NCBI GenBank assembly: GCA_030710605.1
Contig: CP092877.1
Coordinates: 67,242,696-67,306,695, forward strand
DNA: 64,000 bases
Source: Cordylochernes scorpioides
Taxonomy: Eukaryota; Arthropoda; Arachnida; Pseudoscorpiones; Chernetidae
Direction of reading: 5' to 3'
Of the stretch, positions 45,170 to 57,880 are shown one piece after another (within the stretch, counting starts at the first letter, position 1; each line of letters starts with the position of its first letter). Both the position numbers and the translations under genes were made by a program. The notes beneath the pieces were generated by a model, which was not told the origin of the DNA, ran no database searches, and saw only the letters and a list, made by a program, of their open reading frames with translations.

Positions 45170-45740
45170 TGGATCAGTTTCCAGGATGATAGAGTTTGAA
45201 GTAGGTGAATGTTTGGCCAAGAGTCAGCCTTTGAAGACAACAGATGGCAGTTTTCATATCCTCCCTGTGAATTGTATGTGGAGAAGATGGCCAGGCAGTG
45301 GAGAACCGACTGGGAGAGTGAGCAAGGGACCAGTTTTGATGATGATGATGTGGGTAGATACGATAGATCAGGGTGATGATTACTTGGTCATGAGAGTCAT
45401 CAGACAGCAGTTTTCAAATCCTCCCTGTGAATTGATTGCGGAGAAGACGGCCAGGCAGCGGAGAGCAGACTGGGAGAGTGAGCAAGGGACCAGTTTTGAT
45501 GATGATGATGTGGGTAGATACGATAGATCAGGGTGATGATTGCTTGGTCATGAGAGTCATCAGACGGCAGTTCTCAAATCCTCCCTGTGAATTGAATGCA
45601 AAGACGACCAGGCAGTGGAGAACAGACTGGGAAAAAGAGCAAGGGACCAGTTTTGAAAAAAGATATGATGATGATATAGTGGGTTGACATCATAGATCAG
45701 GGTAATCAATGTTTGGTCAGGAGAGTCATCAGCCTTTGGG
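45170..45740. repeat. Minisatellite, 157-160-bp unit (unit 3, three copies)
   Basis: CCAGGCAG at 45,291, 45,451 and 45,608 gives periods of 160 and 157. Confidence 0.85.
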
Positions 45741-46333
45741 ATAGAGGAATAGGTGATGACACCAGAAGATTGAGGTAATCAGGAGTTCAAAGATAACCAC
45801 AGGAATATATATACTTTGTTTCCAGGGTTTATCAGCAAGAGCTGGGGTTACAAATCAGAAGATTGGATACTCAGAGGTAATAATAATAGAAGGAGCTTGA
45901 GTTCCAAACACCCAGACAGAAGGGTAGCAGGTTTCAAGATTATCAGAGTTATGAGTGATCATGAGTATAGAGAAAACTTGAGTTGTTGAGGCTCGGACGT
46001 AAGAGCAAGTTCTTGAGTTCCACATTTCCAGGAGGAAGAGCAAAACTTGGGTCCCAGGTGTTCAGAGGGAGATCAGGGCGTTCAATGAGCGCATCATGAG
46101 CATGGACTGCCTGGCTTCAGGGAGGAATAGCGGCCGTCAGAATGAGGTTGGCTAATGAGGGAGATGAATTTTGATAAAATATGCCAATCCTTAAAAAAAA
46201 AAAGAATTTTGATTAAATATGCCAATCCTTTAAAAAAGAATTTTGAAATATAAAATGCCAATCATATAAAATTAAAAAAGCCAATAATATAAAATAATTT
46301 AGATAAAAAAGCCAATAAATGAAAACTAAGAAA

Positions 46334-46654
46334 CTAAAAAAAAATTACAAGCAAAATAAACAAGCCAAAGAACACATAACCCTCAACCCCCCCTATGCTA
46401 TCCCTGTCCGTAAAATACACTCTGAACCTACGATAATACCACAACCCCCCCGTCACTGACCCAAACAGACTATGAACTCGATACACACTGTAAGGGTTAG
46501 TAACACACCATCCAGCGAAATCACACGCTAATGGGACAAGGAACACAGTGAGGTTAAACAAAGACACAAGGACAAAGACAACACAAGAAATCAAAGAAAG
46601 GACAAGCCACCAACACACTGTGACTAAAAGTGAAATCAAATAGAGCGCCATCAT
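46334..46654 (-). CDS. Conserved small membrane protein, 106 codons (unit 3)
   Basis: Differs by V for A in LLVTVCWW and Y for F in GYVFFG, plus silent changes (CCA for CCG, GTC for GTG, CTC for CTT). The frame is open further upstream to 46,801 in this unit, but that extension is AT-rich and not shared. Confidence 0.55.
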   Translation of the reverse strand: MMALYLISLLVTVCWWLVLSLISCVVFVLVSLFNLTVFLVPLACDFAGWCVTNPYSVYRVHSLFGSVTGGLWYYRRFRVYFTDRDSIGGVEGYVFFGLFILLVIFF

Positions 46655-47029
46655 CTCAATATTAGCAAACCTCAGTTCGATCAAGTTGGGAACAAATCTA
46701 ACAATAGAATAGAGCTTGGTTACAATTACTTTTCTTGGATTTTTTTTTTTGTCAATTAATATACAAATAAAAATAAAGACAAAAACATGATATATCATCA
46801 CAAAGTAATAAGACCAAATCCAAATAAATAAATAGTGTGTGACGTTTCGGTAACAGCATTGTTACCATTTTCAGTACTATTTATATATTTTGATTTTTTT
46901 CTTATTACCTTATGTTTATAATCTATAATCCAAATTGTGCCTTATATCATGGTATATCATCTTAACTTAGCAGCATCTATTGAAGAGAATTATAAACCTT
47001 TGTAACACTATTTTCTCCTAAAATATATA

Positions 47030-47189
47030 CAGTAGAACCTTCCTGTAAAGGACACCTAATTGCAGAGCCAAAGTGTCCTTTACGGAGAGATGTCCTCTTA
47101 CCAGAGAGTTGCTAAATTGTAAAAATGGTCATTTTGCAAATGAAAACTGTCCTTTGTAGAGAGGTGTCTGCTAAAGGGAGGTTCTACTG
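47030..47189. mobile_element. MITE with CAGTAGAACCT ends (unit 3)
   Basis: Ends CAGTAGAACCTTCC and GGGAGGTTCTACTG. Confidence 0.8.
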
Positions 47190-47935
47190 TATAACAAAAT
47201 TATTTCTACAATCCTATTTTAAATAATTGCAGGATTATTAGAAATATATTCAAATAGAAAGGAAAGCTTACAAATAGGCTTATCTATTTTCATTAATGAA
47301 AACATGGTGCAAAGCTGTACCTTTCCTTGAAACATGATTGAGAGTGAACATCAGAAAATGGAAGTTAAAATGGGGAAAATATAAAAGTGACTTTAAGGAC
47401 AAGACATTTTCCTTAGCAAACCTAGTTTGATGCTGTTTCTGGCTTAACACATGTTTCAAAACATATATTTTAGTTAGGTTCATGTGCAATAATGCTTGAA
47501 AAAAATGTGCAGAAAGAAAAAATATGAAGTTAATGCAGTAGAACATTCATGAAAGGTCACTCTCTTTAAAGGACATCTCTTTATAAAAGACAGTTTTCAT
47601 CGCCAAAATTACAAGTTTTACTATTTAACAATTTTCTGCTAAGAGGACACCTCACCTTAAAGAACACTTTGGCTCTACAACTAGATGTTATCTATTACAG
47701 AGAGTTATCTCCAGCTAGAGATGGAAGGTAAGTAACACAATGTCACAGCCTAACTTCACCCAGAGGGATCAGAATTTATGGCTGAAGTCTGTGCTGAATT
47801 ATAGTTGGTTAAATATTGATTGATTAGCGCAATATATCGTAACTCTGCTAGTGGACAATTTTCTAAGACAAACTGTGTCAACATTTAAGATGGTTTTGAA
47901 TTATAGCTGGTTAAGTTGAGAAGGTTAAAGATGGT

Positions 47936-48156
47936 AAAAAAAATGCTCCAATGTCTTCTGATTTTTGCAAAAGTCCAACCCTACCAGCAAGTGCAAGTAA
48001 CCAAACGGGACTTGGGCACCTTTTTTAAGTGCATATTCGAACTGCTTTTCACAAGTGTAGACATGTGGTGCACTTACAGTAAAAGCAGTCGCTAACTACC
48101 CACCATGATTATCATGGCCTGAACCATGTGTACTAGGGATAAGCAAAAAAAAAAAA
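47936..48156 (+). mobile_element. SINE 3' portion (unit 3)
   Basis: Nearly identical to the other unit copies, with a short deletion in the CTACTTCTACCC segment. Confidence 0.8.
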
Positions 48157-48286
48157 GTTGAAATGAGGCTGTTTAAAATTTTTTTTAAAAGGTTGAATTA
48201 TTGTAAGTTGTGAATTATAATCGGTTTTGAATTGAAGCAAGCCTTGAATTATAGTCAGTGGAATTAAAGAGGTTATATTGTATATA

Positions 48287-49286
48287 CAGTCGAACCTCTT
48301 TAATTCAACACCCCAAGGGATCAGAGCTTTCGGTTGAATTAAAGGAAGTGTTGAATTAAAGTTAGATGATTACCTAATCATCCACTCACTAAAATGAGAT
48401 TTTTAAAATAGCTTTGTAAAATATTAATTAATGATATTAATTGAAACCATTGTGTGTGTACTATTTTGTAATTTTAGTTTCAGGGACAAAATGGCAATAA
48501 TACATATTTTTGAAACATAAATAATTACAAATAAAATTTATTCTAATTGAAGAATATAACAGTTGAAAGGAAATAAATATGGAAAATAAAAAGAAAATTT
48601 AAAAATAATATTTTAAAATAATCATGAATATCTTTTTAAAAATTCCTTTATAATTGTCTGCTTATTCACTGAAATCCTATTCAAAATGTATTCCAGATGG
48701 TCTATTTAAAAAAAAAACATGCATGTCTTTCTTCCTCTGGAATGTGTTTTAAATAACAAAGAGCTTTTATTTTATTAAAGGCATCCACTGCTGCTGCAGG
48801 TGTTATTGATTTTGTGTTTAAATCTTTTATAATAACATCGAAATGGAATATTGAAATAAAATGTTATCATAATCATTGTGGCTATATTTTATGAAGTTTT
48901 ATTTATTTAAAAGGAAATTATTTATAAATTTATAAAATAACTAAAATATTTCAATGCTGATAATTAAAAAGAAAATAATATTATTAATTAGCGCATGAAG
49001 CCTAAATTCCTGCGTAAAAAAAAAACAAAAACACTTGTGACATTGCGCAACGGCACGATCCTATTGGTGCCTGCCGATCATCGCCGCCGTAATACATTTT
49101 TTGCGGTAAAGTTGTATGTAAAAAAACATTCATCTGTCGAAATTCAAATCCTAAAATGGTCGAACAATCGGAACTGTCGTATTATCGATACTGTCGAATT
49201 ACGGTTTGTTATTTGATAGGCCAGAGGTCGGGACATCAGAATAGGGTCGAATTAAGGTAGAGTGTCGAATTAACGAGGTTATACTG
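48287..49286 (+). mobile_element. Tigger/pogo-like non-autonomous element (unit 3)
   Basis: Ends as in unit 2, with small internal deletions (for example near 48,475 and 49,057). Confidence 0.85.
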
Positions 49287-49309
49287 TATGTGAAAAGTGA
49301 AATAAGAAA

Positions 49310-49663
49310 ATGACAAGATACAATGATGAGATATAAAAAGCCGCCTCTCGAGATCAGATATTCTATTTGTATTAATCGAGACAGCTTCAGAAGTGGTTTC
49401 CAAAGATGACTTGAGGTGTTGTAGGCGCTGATTTATTTTGTCCAATCCTTGTTCTACTTTAGAAATCTTGTTTCAATTTTTTGACCCATGCCATCTTTTT
49501 TAGTTGAAAGTGCTATAATTAGATCATGCAAATCTTTCCCAGAATCTAATGTTGTTTGACTTGTCTGTTTGGGGTCAGGATTTGGTTCAGTACCTGAAAT
49601 GAGCAGTAGCATTAAAATAATACATCTACTGGTTCCCTTTCGAGCATGATATCTGGTAATCAC
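49310..49663 (-). pseudogene. Degraded coiled-coil ORF with NPDP motif (unit 3)
   Basis: Same two-frame remnant as units 1 and 2. Confidence 0.45.
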
Positions 49664-49831
49664 AGCAGCTTCTCTTGCACAAAAATGAAGATATTAATAA
49701 TAGAAATAAATAAAATCAACTTTGTAGAGAGTATATAAATTACAGGCCAACTATAGGATACTCCAAGTAGGAGCACAAAAAAACCAAACAATAAGTTGAA
49801 AATATTTACTTATCGGGAGCTGAAGAATTTC

Positions 49832-49990
49832 ACGTAAATAGTGTGTGACGTTTCTATAACAACATTGTTACCATCTTCAGACAAAAGTGCTAAATATGAC
49901 GTTTTGGTAACAGCTTTGTTTCCATCTTCAGACAAAAGCGCTGGAGGTGACGTTTCGGAAACAGCGTTGTTACCAAAACGTCACACTATT
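49832..49990. repeat. Contracted 51-bp array (unit 3)
   Basis: Two to three monomers only, followed by the TATTTATTTATTTGG flank normally seen next to single hairpin copies. Confidence 0.8.
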
Positions 49991-50032
49991 TATTTATTTG
50001 GATTTGGTCTTATTACCTTGTGTTTATAATCT

Positions 50033-50440
50033 ACTAGCCGATAGACCCGGGCAACGCCTGTGTTTTACCCGATTGAATGTTTTGATTCAAATACTATTTG
50101 TTACAATTATAAATTGGCGCCTTATATAAATGCATATGTTAGTTAATAACTATAGCCTATGTGCTTTATCTGTCTATGTACTGTTGGCTTCCGTAGGCGT
50201 CTCTTACTAGGAAAAAGAAAGAGAGGATCCCATTTGGTTATTAACTAATATATGCATTTATTTAAGGAGCGACCCGCTCCAACACAATGGTTACAAAAAC
50301 GAAAAAGCGAGTGGGGGGGGGGGGGGGGGGGAAAGGTGGCGTGATCGTAGCCGACCAATAGGAGGGCGCCATTCCAAAAAAAAAGCAAACGGTGACAGAG
50401 ATGACTGATGAAGAATGACGCTCGTAACTGTATAATCTAT
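50033..50440. mobile_element. CTAGCCGATAGACCCGGGC element with nested MITE
   Basis: Its start and GTTTTACCCGA resemble the elements at 32,013 and 32,972. A nested MITE with ends CTTATATAAATGCATAT and ATATGCATTTATTTAAG lies at about 50,122-50,266. A run of about 18 G sits near 50,315-50,332. Confidence 0.55.
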
Positions 50441-50616
50441 AATCCAAATTGTATCATATCAGTAAAAATGGTAATTTTGCAAATTAAAACTGTCCTTTGT
50501 AGAGAGGTGTCCTCTCATGAAGGTTCTGCTGTAATTAAAATATGACATCTTGGTGAAGTGTGGAAGATTTTCTTCCCTCAACATTCTCAACAGCAGGATG
50601 GTAAACCTTTATTGGG

Positions 50617-50915
50617 GTCAGTGAAAGGATGGTCTAAAATGTCGGTTTTCGACTACAATGATACAGGATTGAATCCCGCATTGGGCACTTTTTTCTGATA
50701 AAAAAAAATGCTCCAATGACTACTGATTCTTGCAAAAGTACAACCCCACCAACGAGTGTGAATAACCAAAAGGTACTCATGCATATTTGCAAGTTCAAGA
50801 GTTGAACTGATTTTTACCTGTTTAGACAGGCTGTGCACTTACAGTAAAGGCAGTCGCCAACTTCCTACCACCATGATTATCATGGCCTGTACCACGTGTG
50901 CTAGGGATAATGATG
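50617..50915 (+). mobile_element. tRNA-derived SINE, full length, diverged
   Basis: Head GGGGTCAGTGAAAGG, box B-like GGATTGAATCCC, body, and tail GTGTGCTAGGGATAATG. Present only in unit 3. Confidence 0.8.
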
Positions 50916-51449
50916 AAAATAAATAAGCCTCTATTTGTGCAGGCAGCAGAGCTTCCAAAGACAAAGAATCTGAGATTAATACATCACTCATTTCTGATGT
51001 CTGTCCTCCCATCCTGATTGGGGAAAAAAAATAAGTAAAGTTTTTTTATCACTTGAATTTCAAAATTGAAAAGACCATCAGTTTTTCAATGGTAAAATAC
51101 AAATTCCTTATTAATGCAGCCATACATATATAGAATTATTGAGGATTTAAAAGCAACAAAGATGAAATTTTTTGCCATCGCCAAATGTTATCACAGAAGA
51201 AGTCTTCCAACTCACTCATAAAGATATTAATAGTTCATTATAGAAAAGTTTAATATGAAAATTAGAAACACATTGGAATAAGACCAAATCTAAATAAATA
51301 AATAGTGTGGCATTTCTTTGAGTGTTGTTACCATCATTAGACATATGCACTGAATCATTTAGAACTTTTGTCTGATTATGGTAACAACACTGTTACAGAA
51401 ACGTCACACACTATTCATCTGGATTTGATCTTATTACCTTTTGTTTCTA

Positions 51450-51556
51450 ATCACACACACAAAGCTTTATTAAGACCACCGGAAGAAATAATAGATGGAG
51501 CTCCTATACTCCAGGCAGCGCAGCACCCAACAACAGCCTCCTGGTCCGACTTTTGT
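51450..51556 (-). terminator. Possible polyadenylation module (end of unit 3)
   Basis: AATAAA on minus at 51,466-51,471 with a GTGTGTG element after it. About 20 bases shorter than the other copies. Confidence 0.4.
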
Positions 51557-51984
51557 GTCTAATCTATAATCCAAATTGTACCTAATCAGGAAAATTATAT
51601 CCCATTGAATAAATTCACAAATTCAAATTTTCAAAATGGTCCTCTGAAATTCAAATCAGTGACAACTTAGTGTATAAGTCAACAAATGATATAATCAAGA
51701 ATTTCATTTACGATCTCTTTTTATGAGAACTCTCTTTAAACAATCCCTATAGAATTGTCAGCAGTTAAACCAAACACCATGTAAGTGAATAGATATGAGT
51801 GTTTATTTGGAAAATAATTTGAAATATTAAATTTTTGTATTTTATTTCATTTCCTCAATTGGTAATGGTGGTTGGTTGAGTTGTTTCTTGAAATTATGGA
51901 AATTTGAGGAAGGGCAATTTTCAGAACCTTCCTGTAACTTGAAGGTGGAAAAGAGGGCAGAGACTAAGAGAAGAAGATGGATCA

Positions 51985-52860
51985 GTTTCCAAGATGATAG
52001 AGTTGGAAGTAGGTGAATGTTTGGCCAAGAGTCAGCCTTTGAAGACAACAGATGGCAGTTTTCATATCCTCCCTGTGAATTGTATGTGGAGAAGATGGCC
52101 AGGCAGTGGAGAACCGACTGGGAGAAAGAGCAAGGGACCGGTTTTGACGACGAAGAAGATGATATTGAGGGTAGATATCAGGGTGATGAATGCTTGGTCA
52201 GAAGTCATCAGATGGCAGTTTTAAATCCTTCCTGTGAATTGTAGTAGAGAAGACAGGCCAGGCAGTGGAGAACAGACTGGGAGAAAGAGCAAGGGACCCA
52301 GGTTTGATGAAGAAGATATTGTGGGCAGACATAAAGCGGAATGATGAATGCTTGGTCAGAAGTCATCAGACAGCAGTTTTCAAATCCTCCCTGTGAATTG
52401 ATTGCGGAGAAGACGGCCAGGCAGTGGAGAGCAGACTGGGAGAGTGAGCGAGGGACCAGTTTTTATGATGATGATGTGGGTAGATACTATAGATCAGGAT
52501 GATGATTGCTTGGTCATGAGAGTCATCAGACGGCAGTTTTCAAATCTTCCCTGTGAATTGATTGCGGAGAAGACGGCCAGGCAGTGGAGAGCAGACTGGG
52601 AGAGTGAGCAAGGGACCAGTTTTGATGATGATGATGTGGGTAGATACTATAGATCAGGATGATGATTGCTTGGTCATGAGAGTCATCAGACGGCAGTTTT
52701 CAAATCCTCCCTGTGAATTGAATGCAAAGACGACCAGGCAGTGGAGAACAGACTGGGAAAAAGAGCAAGGGACCAGTTTTGAAGAAAGATATGATGATGA
52801 TATAGTGGGTTGACATCATAGATCAGGGTGATGAATGTTTGGTCAGAAGTCATCAGTTTT
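51985..52860. repeat. Minisatellite, 157-160-bp unit (unit 4, five copies)
   Basis: CCAGGCAG at 52,099, 52,258, 52,417, 52,577 and 52,734. The third and fourth copies are nearly identical. Confidence 0.88.
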
Positions 52861-53456
52861 TGGGATAGAGGAGTAGGTGATGACACCAGAAGATTGAGGT
52901 AATCATGAGTTCAAAGATAACCACAGGAATATATAAACTTTGTTTCCAGGGTTTATCAGCAAGAGCTGGGGTTACAAATCAGAAGATTGGATACTCAGAG
53001 GAAATAATAATAGAAGGAGCTTGAGTTTCAAACACCCAGACAGAAGGGTAGCAGGTTTCAAGATTATCAGAGTTATGAGTGATCATGAGTATAGAGAAAA
53101 CTTGAGTTGTTGATGCTCGAAAGTAAGAGCAAGATCTTGAGTTCCACATTTCCAGGAGGAAGAACAAAACTTGGGTCCCAGGTGTTCAGAGGGAGATCAG
53201 GACGTTCAATGAGCGCATCATGAGCATGGACTGCCTGGCTTCAGGGAGGAATAGCGGCCGTCAGAATGAGGTTGGCTAATGAGGGAGATGAATTTTGATA
53301 AAATATGCCAGTCCTTAAAAAAATAAAGAATTTTGATTAAATATGCCAATCCTCTAAAAAAGAATTTTGATATAAAAAATGCCAATCATATAAAATTAAA
53401 AAAGCCAATAATACAAAACAATATAGATAAACATCCAATAAATGAAAATTAAGAAA

Positions 53457-53777
53457 CTAAAAAAAAATTACAAGCAAAATAAACAAGCCAAAGAACACAA
53501 AACCCTCAACCCCCCCTATGCTATCCCTGTCCGTAAAATACACTCTGAACCTACGATAATACCACAACCCCCCCGTCACTGACCCAAACAGACTATGAAC
53601 TCGATACACACTGTAAGGGTTAGTAACACACCATCCAGCGAAATCACACGCTAACGGGACAAGGAACACAGTGAGGTTAAACAAAGATACAAGGACAAAG
53701 ACAACACAAGAAATCAAAGAAAGGACAAGCCACCAACACGCTGTCACTAAAAGTGAAATCAAATAGAGCGCCATCAT
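53457..53777 (-). CDS. Conserved small membrane protein, 106 codons (unit 4)
   Basis: Protein from the ATG equals the unit 2 copy. Only silent changes seen (GTA for GTG, CTC for CTT). Confidence 0.55.
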   Translation of the reverse strand: MMALYLISLLVTACWWLVLSLISCVVFVLVSLFNLTVFLVPLACDFAGWCVTNPYSVYRVHSLFGSVTGGLWYYRRFRVYFTDRDSIGGVEGFVFFGLFILLVIFF

Positions 53778-54136
53778 CTCGATATTAGCAAACCTCAGAT
53801 CGATCAAGTTGGGAACAAATCTAACAATGTAATAGTGCTCGGTTACAATTACTTTTCTTGATTTTTTATTTTTATTTTGTCAATTAATATACAAATAAAA
53901 ATAAGACAAAAACATGGTATATGATCACAAGGTTATAAGACCAAAATAAAATAAACAAATAGTGTGTAACGTATCGGTAACAGAGTTGTTACCATCTTCA
54001 GTACTATTTATATATTTGTTCTTATTACCTTGTGTTTATAATCCAAATTATATCATGGTATATCATCTTTAACTTAGCAGCATCAATTGCAGAGAACTAT
54101 AAACCTTTGTAACACTATTTTCTCCTAAAATATATA

Positions 54137-54300
54137 CAGTAGAACTATCTTCCTGTAAAGGAAAGCTAATTGCAGAGAACAAAGTATCCTTTAGGGAGAG
54201 GTGTCCTCTTACCGGAGAGTTGCTAAATTGTAAAAATGGTAATTTTGCAAATGAAAACTGTCCTTTGTAGAGAGGTGTCTGCTAAAGGGAGGTTCTACTG
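54137..54300. mobile_element. MITE with CAGTAGAACTATC ends (unit 4)
   Basis: Left end carries a small insertion; right end GGGAGGTTCTACTG. Confidence 0.75.
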
Positions 54301-55038
54301 AATAACAAAATTATTTCTACAATACTCTTTTTAATCATTGCAGGATTATTAGAAATATATTCAAATAGAAAAGAAAACTTACAAATAGGCTTATCTATTT
54401 TCATTAATGAAAACAAGGTGCAAAGCTGTATCTTTCCTTGAAACATGATTGAGAGTGATTATCAGAAGTTAAATTGGGGAAAATGTAAAAGTGACTTTAA
54501 GGACAAGACATTTTCCTTAGCAAACCTAGTTTGATGCTGTTTCTGGCTTAACACATGTTTCAAAACATATATTTTAGTTAGGTTCATGTGCAATAATGCT
54601 GGAAAAAAATGTGCAGAAAGAAAAAATATAAAGTTAATGCAGTAGAGCATTCATGAAAGGTCACTCCCTTTAAAAGAGTTTTATAAAAGACAGTTTTCAT
54701 CGCCAAAATTACTGAGTTTTACTATTTCCCAATTTTCTGCTAAGAGGACACCTCGCCTTAAAGAACACTTAGGCTCTGAAACTAGATGTTGTCCATTACA
54801 GAGAGTTACTGTATATCTCCTGCTAGAGATGGAAGGTAAGTAACACAATGTCACAACCTAACTTCACCCAGAGGGATCTGAATTTATGGCTGAAGTCTGT
54901 GTTGAATTATAGTTGGTTAAATTGATTGATTAGCGCAATATATCATAACTCTGCTAGTGGACAATTTTCTAAGACAAACTGTGTCAACATTTAAGATGGT
55001 TTTGAATTATAGCTGGTTAAGTTGAGAAGGTTAAAGAT

Positions 55039-55273
55039 GAAAAAAAAAAAAATGCTCCAATGTCTTCTGATTTTTGCAAAAGTCCAACCCTACCAGCAAG
55101 TGCAAGTAACCAAACGGGACTCGGGCACCTTTTTTAAGTGCATATTCGAACTGCTTTTCACAAGTGTAGACATGTGGTGCACTTACAGTAAGAGCAGTCG
55201 TCTACTTCTACCCACCATGATTATCATGGCCTGAACCATGTGTACTAGGGATAAGCAAAAAAAAAAAAAAAAA
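55039..55273 (+). mobile_element. SINE 3' portion (unit 4)
   Basis: Nearly identical to the other unit copies. Confidence 0.8.
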
Positions 55274-55370
55274 GTTGAAATGAGGCTGTTTAAATTTTTT
55301 TTTTAAAAGGTTGAATTATTGTAAGTTGTGAATTATAATCGGTTGAATTAAAGAGGTTATATTGTATATA

Positions 55371-56456
55371 CAGTCGAACCTCTTTAATTCAACACCCCAA
55401 GGGATCAGAGCTTTCGGTTGAATTAAAGGAAGTGTTGAATTAAAGTTAGATGATTACCTAATCATCCACTCACTAAAATGAGATTTTTAAAATAGCTTTG
55501 TAAAATATTAATTAATGATATTAATTGAAACCATTGTATGTGTACTATTTTGTAATTATTTTTTTATTTTCATGATTAACTTTTAGTTTCAGGGACAAAA
55601 TGGCAATAATACATATTTTTGAAACATAAATAATTACAAATAAAATTTATTCTAATTGAAGAATATAACAGTTGAAAGGAAATAAATATGGAAAATTAAA
55701 AGAAAATTTAAAAATAATATTTTAAAATAATCATGAATATCTTTTTAAAAATTCCTTTATAATTGTCTGCTTATTCACTGAAATCCTATTCAAATTGTAT
55801 TCCAGATGGTCTATTTAAAAAAAAAACATGCATGTCTTTCTTCCTCTGGAATGTGTTTTAAATAACAAAGAGCTTTTATTTTATTAAAGGCATCCACTGC
55901 TGCTGCAGGTGTTATTGATTTTGTGTTTAAATCTTTTATAATAACATCAAAATGGAATATTGAAATAAAATGTTATCATAATCATTGTGGCTATATTTTA
56001 GGAAGTTTTATTTATTCAAAAGGAAATTATTTATAAATTTAAAATAACTAAAATATTTCAATGCTGATAACTAAAAAGAAAATAATATTATTAATTAGCG
56101 CATGAAGCCTAAATTCCTGCGTAAAAAAACAAAACAAAAACACTTGTGACATTGTGCAACGGCACGGCAAAGTGAAACTTAAACTAACAGAAACCAAAAG
56201 TGCGCAGGCGCGATCCTATTGGCGCCTGCCGATCATCGCCGCCGTAATACATTTTTTGCGGTAAAGTTGTATGTAAAAAAACATTCATCTGTCGAAATTC
56301 AAATCCTAAAATGGTCGAACAATCGGAACTGCCGTATTATCGATACTGTTGAATTACGGTTTGTTATTTGATAGGCCGGAGGTCGGGACATCAGAATAGG
56401 GTCGAATTAAGGTAGAGTGTCGAATTTGCGTGTGTCGAATTAACGAGGTTATACTG
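55371..56456 (+). mobile_element. Tigger/pogo-like non-autonomous element (unit 4)
   Basis: Complete copy, ends as in unit 2. Confidence 0.85.
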
Positions 56457-56469
56457 TATGTGAAAAGTG

Positions 56470-56815
56470 AAATAAGAAAATTACAAGATACAATGATGAG
56501 ATATAAAAGGCCGCCTCTCGAGATCAGATATTCTATTTGTATTAAGCGAGACAGCTTTAGAAGTGGTTTCCAAAGATGACTTGAGGTGTTGTAGGCGCTG
56601 ATTTATTTTATCCAATCCTTGTTCTACTTGAGAAATCTCGTTTCCATTTTTTGACCCATGCCATCTTTTTTAGTTGAAAGTGCTATAATTAGATCATGCA
56701 AATCTTTCCCAGAATCTAATGTTGTTTGACTTGTCTGTTTGGGGTCAGGATTTGGTTCAGTACCTGAAATGTGCAGTAGCATTAAAATAATACATCTACT
56801 TGTTCCCTTTCAAGC
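56470..56815 (-). pseudogene. Degraded coiled-coil ORF with NPDP motif (unit 4)
   Basis: Same remnant. The segment with GGTTCAGTACCTGAAATG matches the other units, but the frame is shorter. Confidence 0.4.
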
Positions 56816-57004
56816 ATGAAATCTGGTAATCACAGCAGCTTCTCTTGCACAAAAATGAAGATATTAATTATAGAAATAAATAAAATCAACTTTGTAGTGA
56901 GTATATAAATTACAGGCCAACTATAGGATACTCCAAGTAGGAGCACAAAAAAACCAAACAATAAGTTGAAAATATTTACTTATCGGGAGCTGAAGAATTT
57001 CACG

Positions 57005-57880
57005 TAAATAGTGTGTGACGTTTCTATAACAGCATTGTTACCATCTTCAGACAAAAGTGTTAAATATGACGTTTTGGTAACAGCTTTGTTTCCATCTTTA
57101 GACAAAAGTGTTGAATATGCAGTTTCGGTAACAGCATTGTTACCATCTTCAGACAAAAGTGTTGAACATGATGTTTTGGTAACAGCGTTGTTACCATCTT
57201 CAGACAAAAGTGTTGAATATGAGGTTTTGGTAACAGCATTGTTACCATCTTCAGACAAAAGTGTTAAATATGATGATTCGTTAACTACGTTGTTACCATC
57301 TTCAGAGAAAAGTGTTGAATATGACGTTTTGGTAACAGCGTTGTTACCATCTTCAGACAAAAGTGTTAAATATGATGATTCGGTAACTACGTTGTTACCA
57401 TCTTCAGAGAAAAGTGTTGAATATGATGTTTTGGTAACAGCGTTGTTACCATCTTCTAAAAAAGTGTTAAATATGATGATTCGGTAACAACGATGTTACC
57501 ATCTTCAGAGAAAAGTGTTGAATATGATGTTTTGGTAACAGCATTGTTTCCATCTTCAGACAAAAGTGTTACATATGATGATTCGGTAACAACGATGTTA
57601 CCATCTTCAGTGAAAAGTGTTGAATATGACGTCTTGGTAACAGCGTTTGTTACCATCTTGAGACAAAAGTGTTGAACGTGATGTTTTGGTAACAGCGTTG
57701 TCACCATCTTGAGACAAAAGTGTTTAATATGACGTTTTGGTAACAGTGTTGTTACCATCTTGAGACAAAAGTGTTGAATATGACATTTTGGTAACAGAGA
57801 TGTTACCATTTTCAGGCAACAGTGCTGAATGAAGATTGTCTGAATATGGTAACAACGCTGTTACCAAAATGTAACACACT
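57005..57880. repeat. Array of 51-bp hammerhead-like repeats (unit 4, about 16 copies)
   Basis: Two monomer types as in units 1 and 2. A short deletion near 57,455 and an extra base near 57,648 break the common frame. Confidence 0.9.

Larger units (their letters stand above)
45040..51835. repeat. Tandem array unit 3 (6.8 kb)
   Basis: Same layout. Its 51-bp array has shrunk to two or three copies, and an extra SINE and another element occupy 50,033-50,915. Confidence 0.9.

Noticed and set aside
46655..46801. N-terminal extension of the membrane protein in unit 3 (and 60,664-60,879 in unit 5)
   Set aside because: The extensions differ between units and run into AT-rich or hairpin-repeat sequence, so the shared ATG is preferred.
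47280..47546. 88-codon ORF on the minus strand
   Set aside because: Low-complexity composition, and frames differ between units, so it is not supported as coding.
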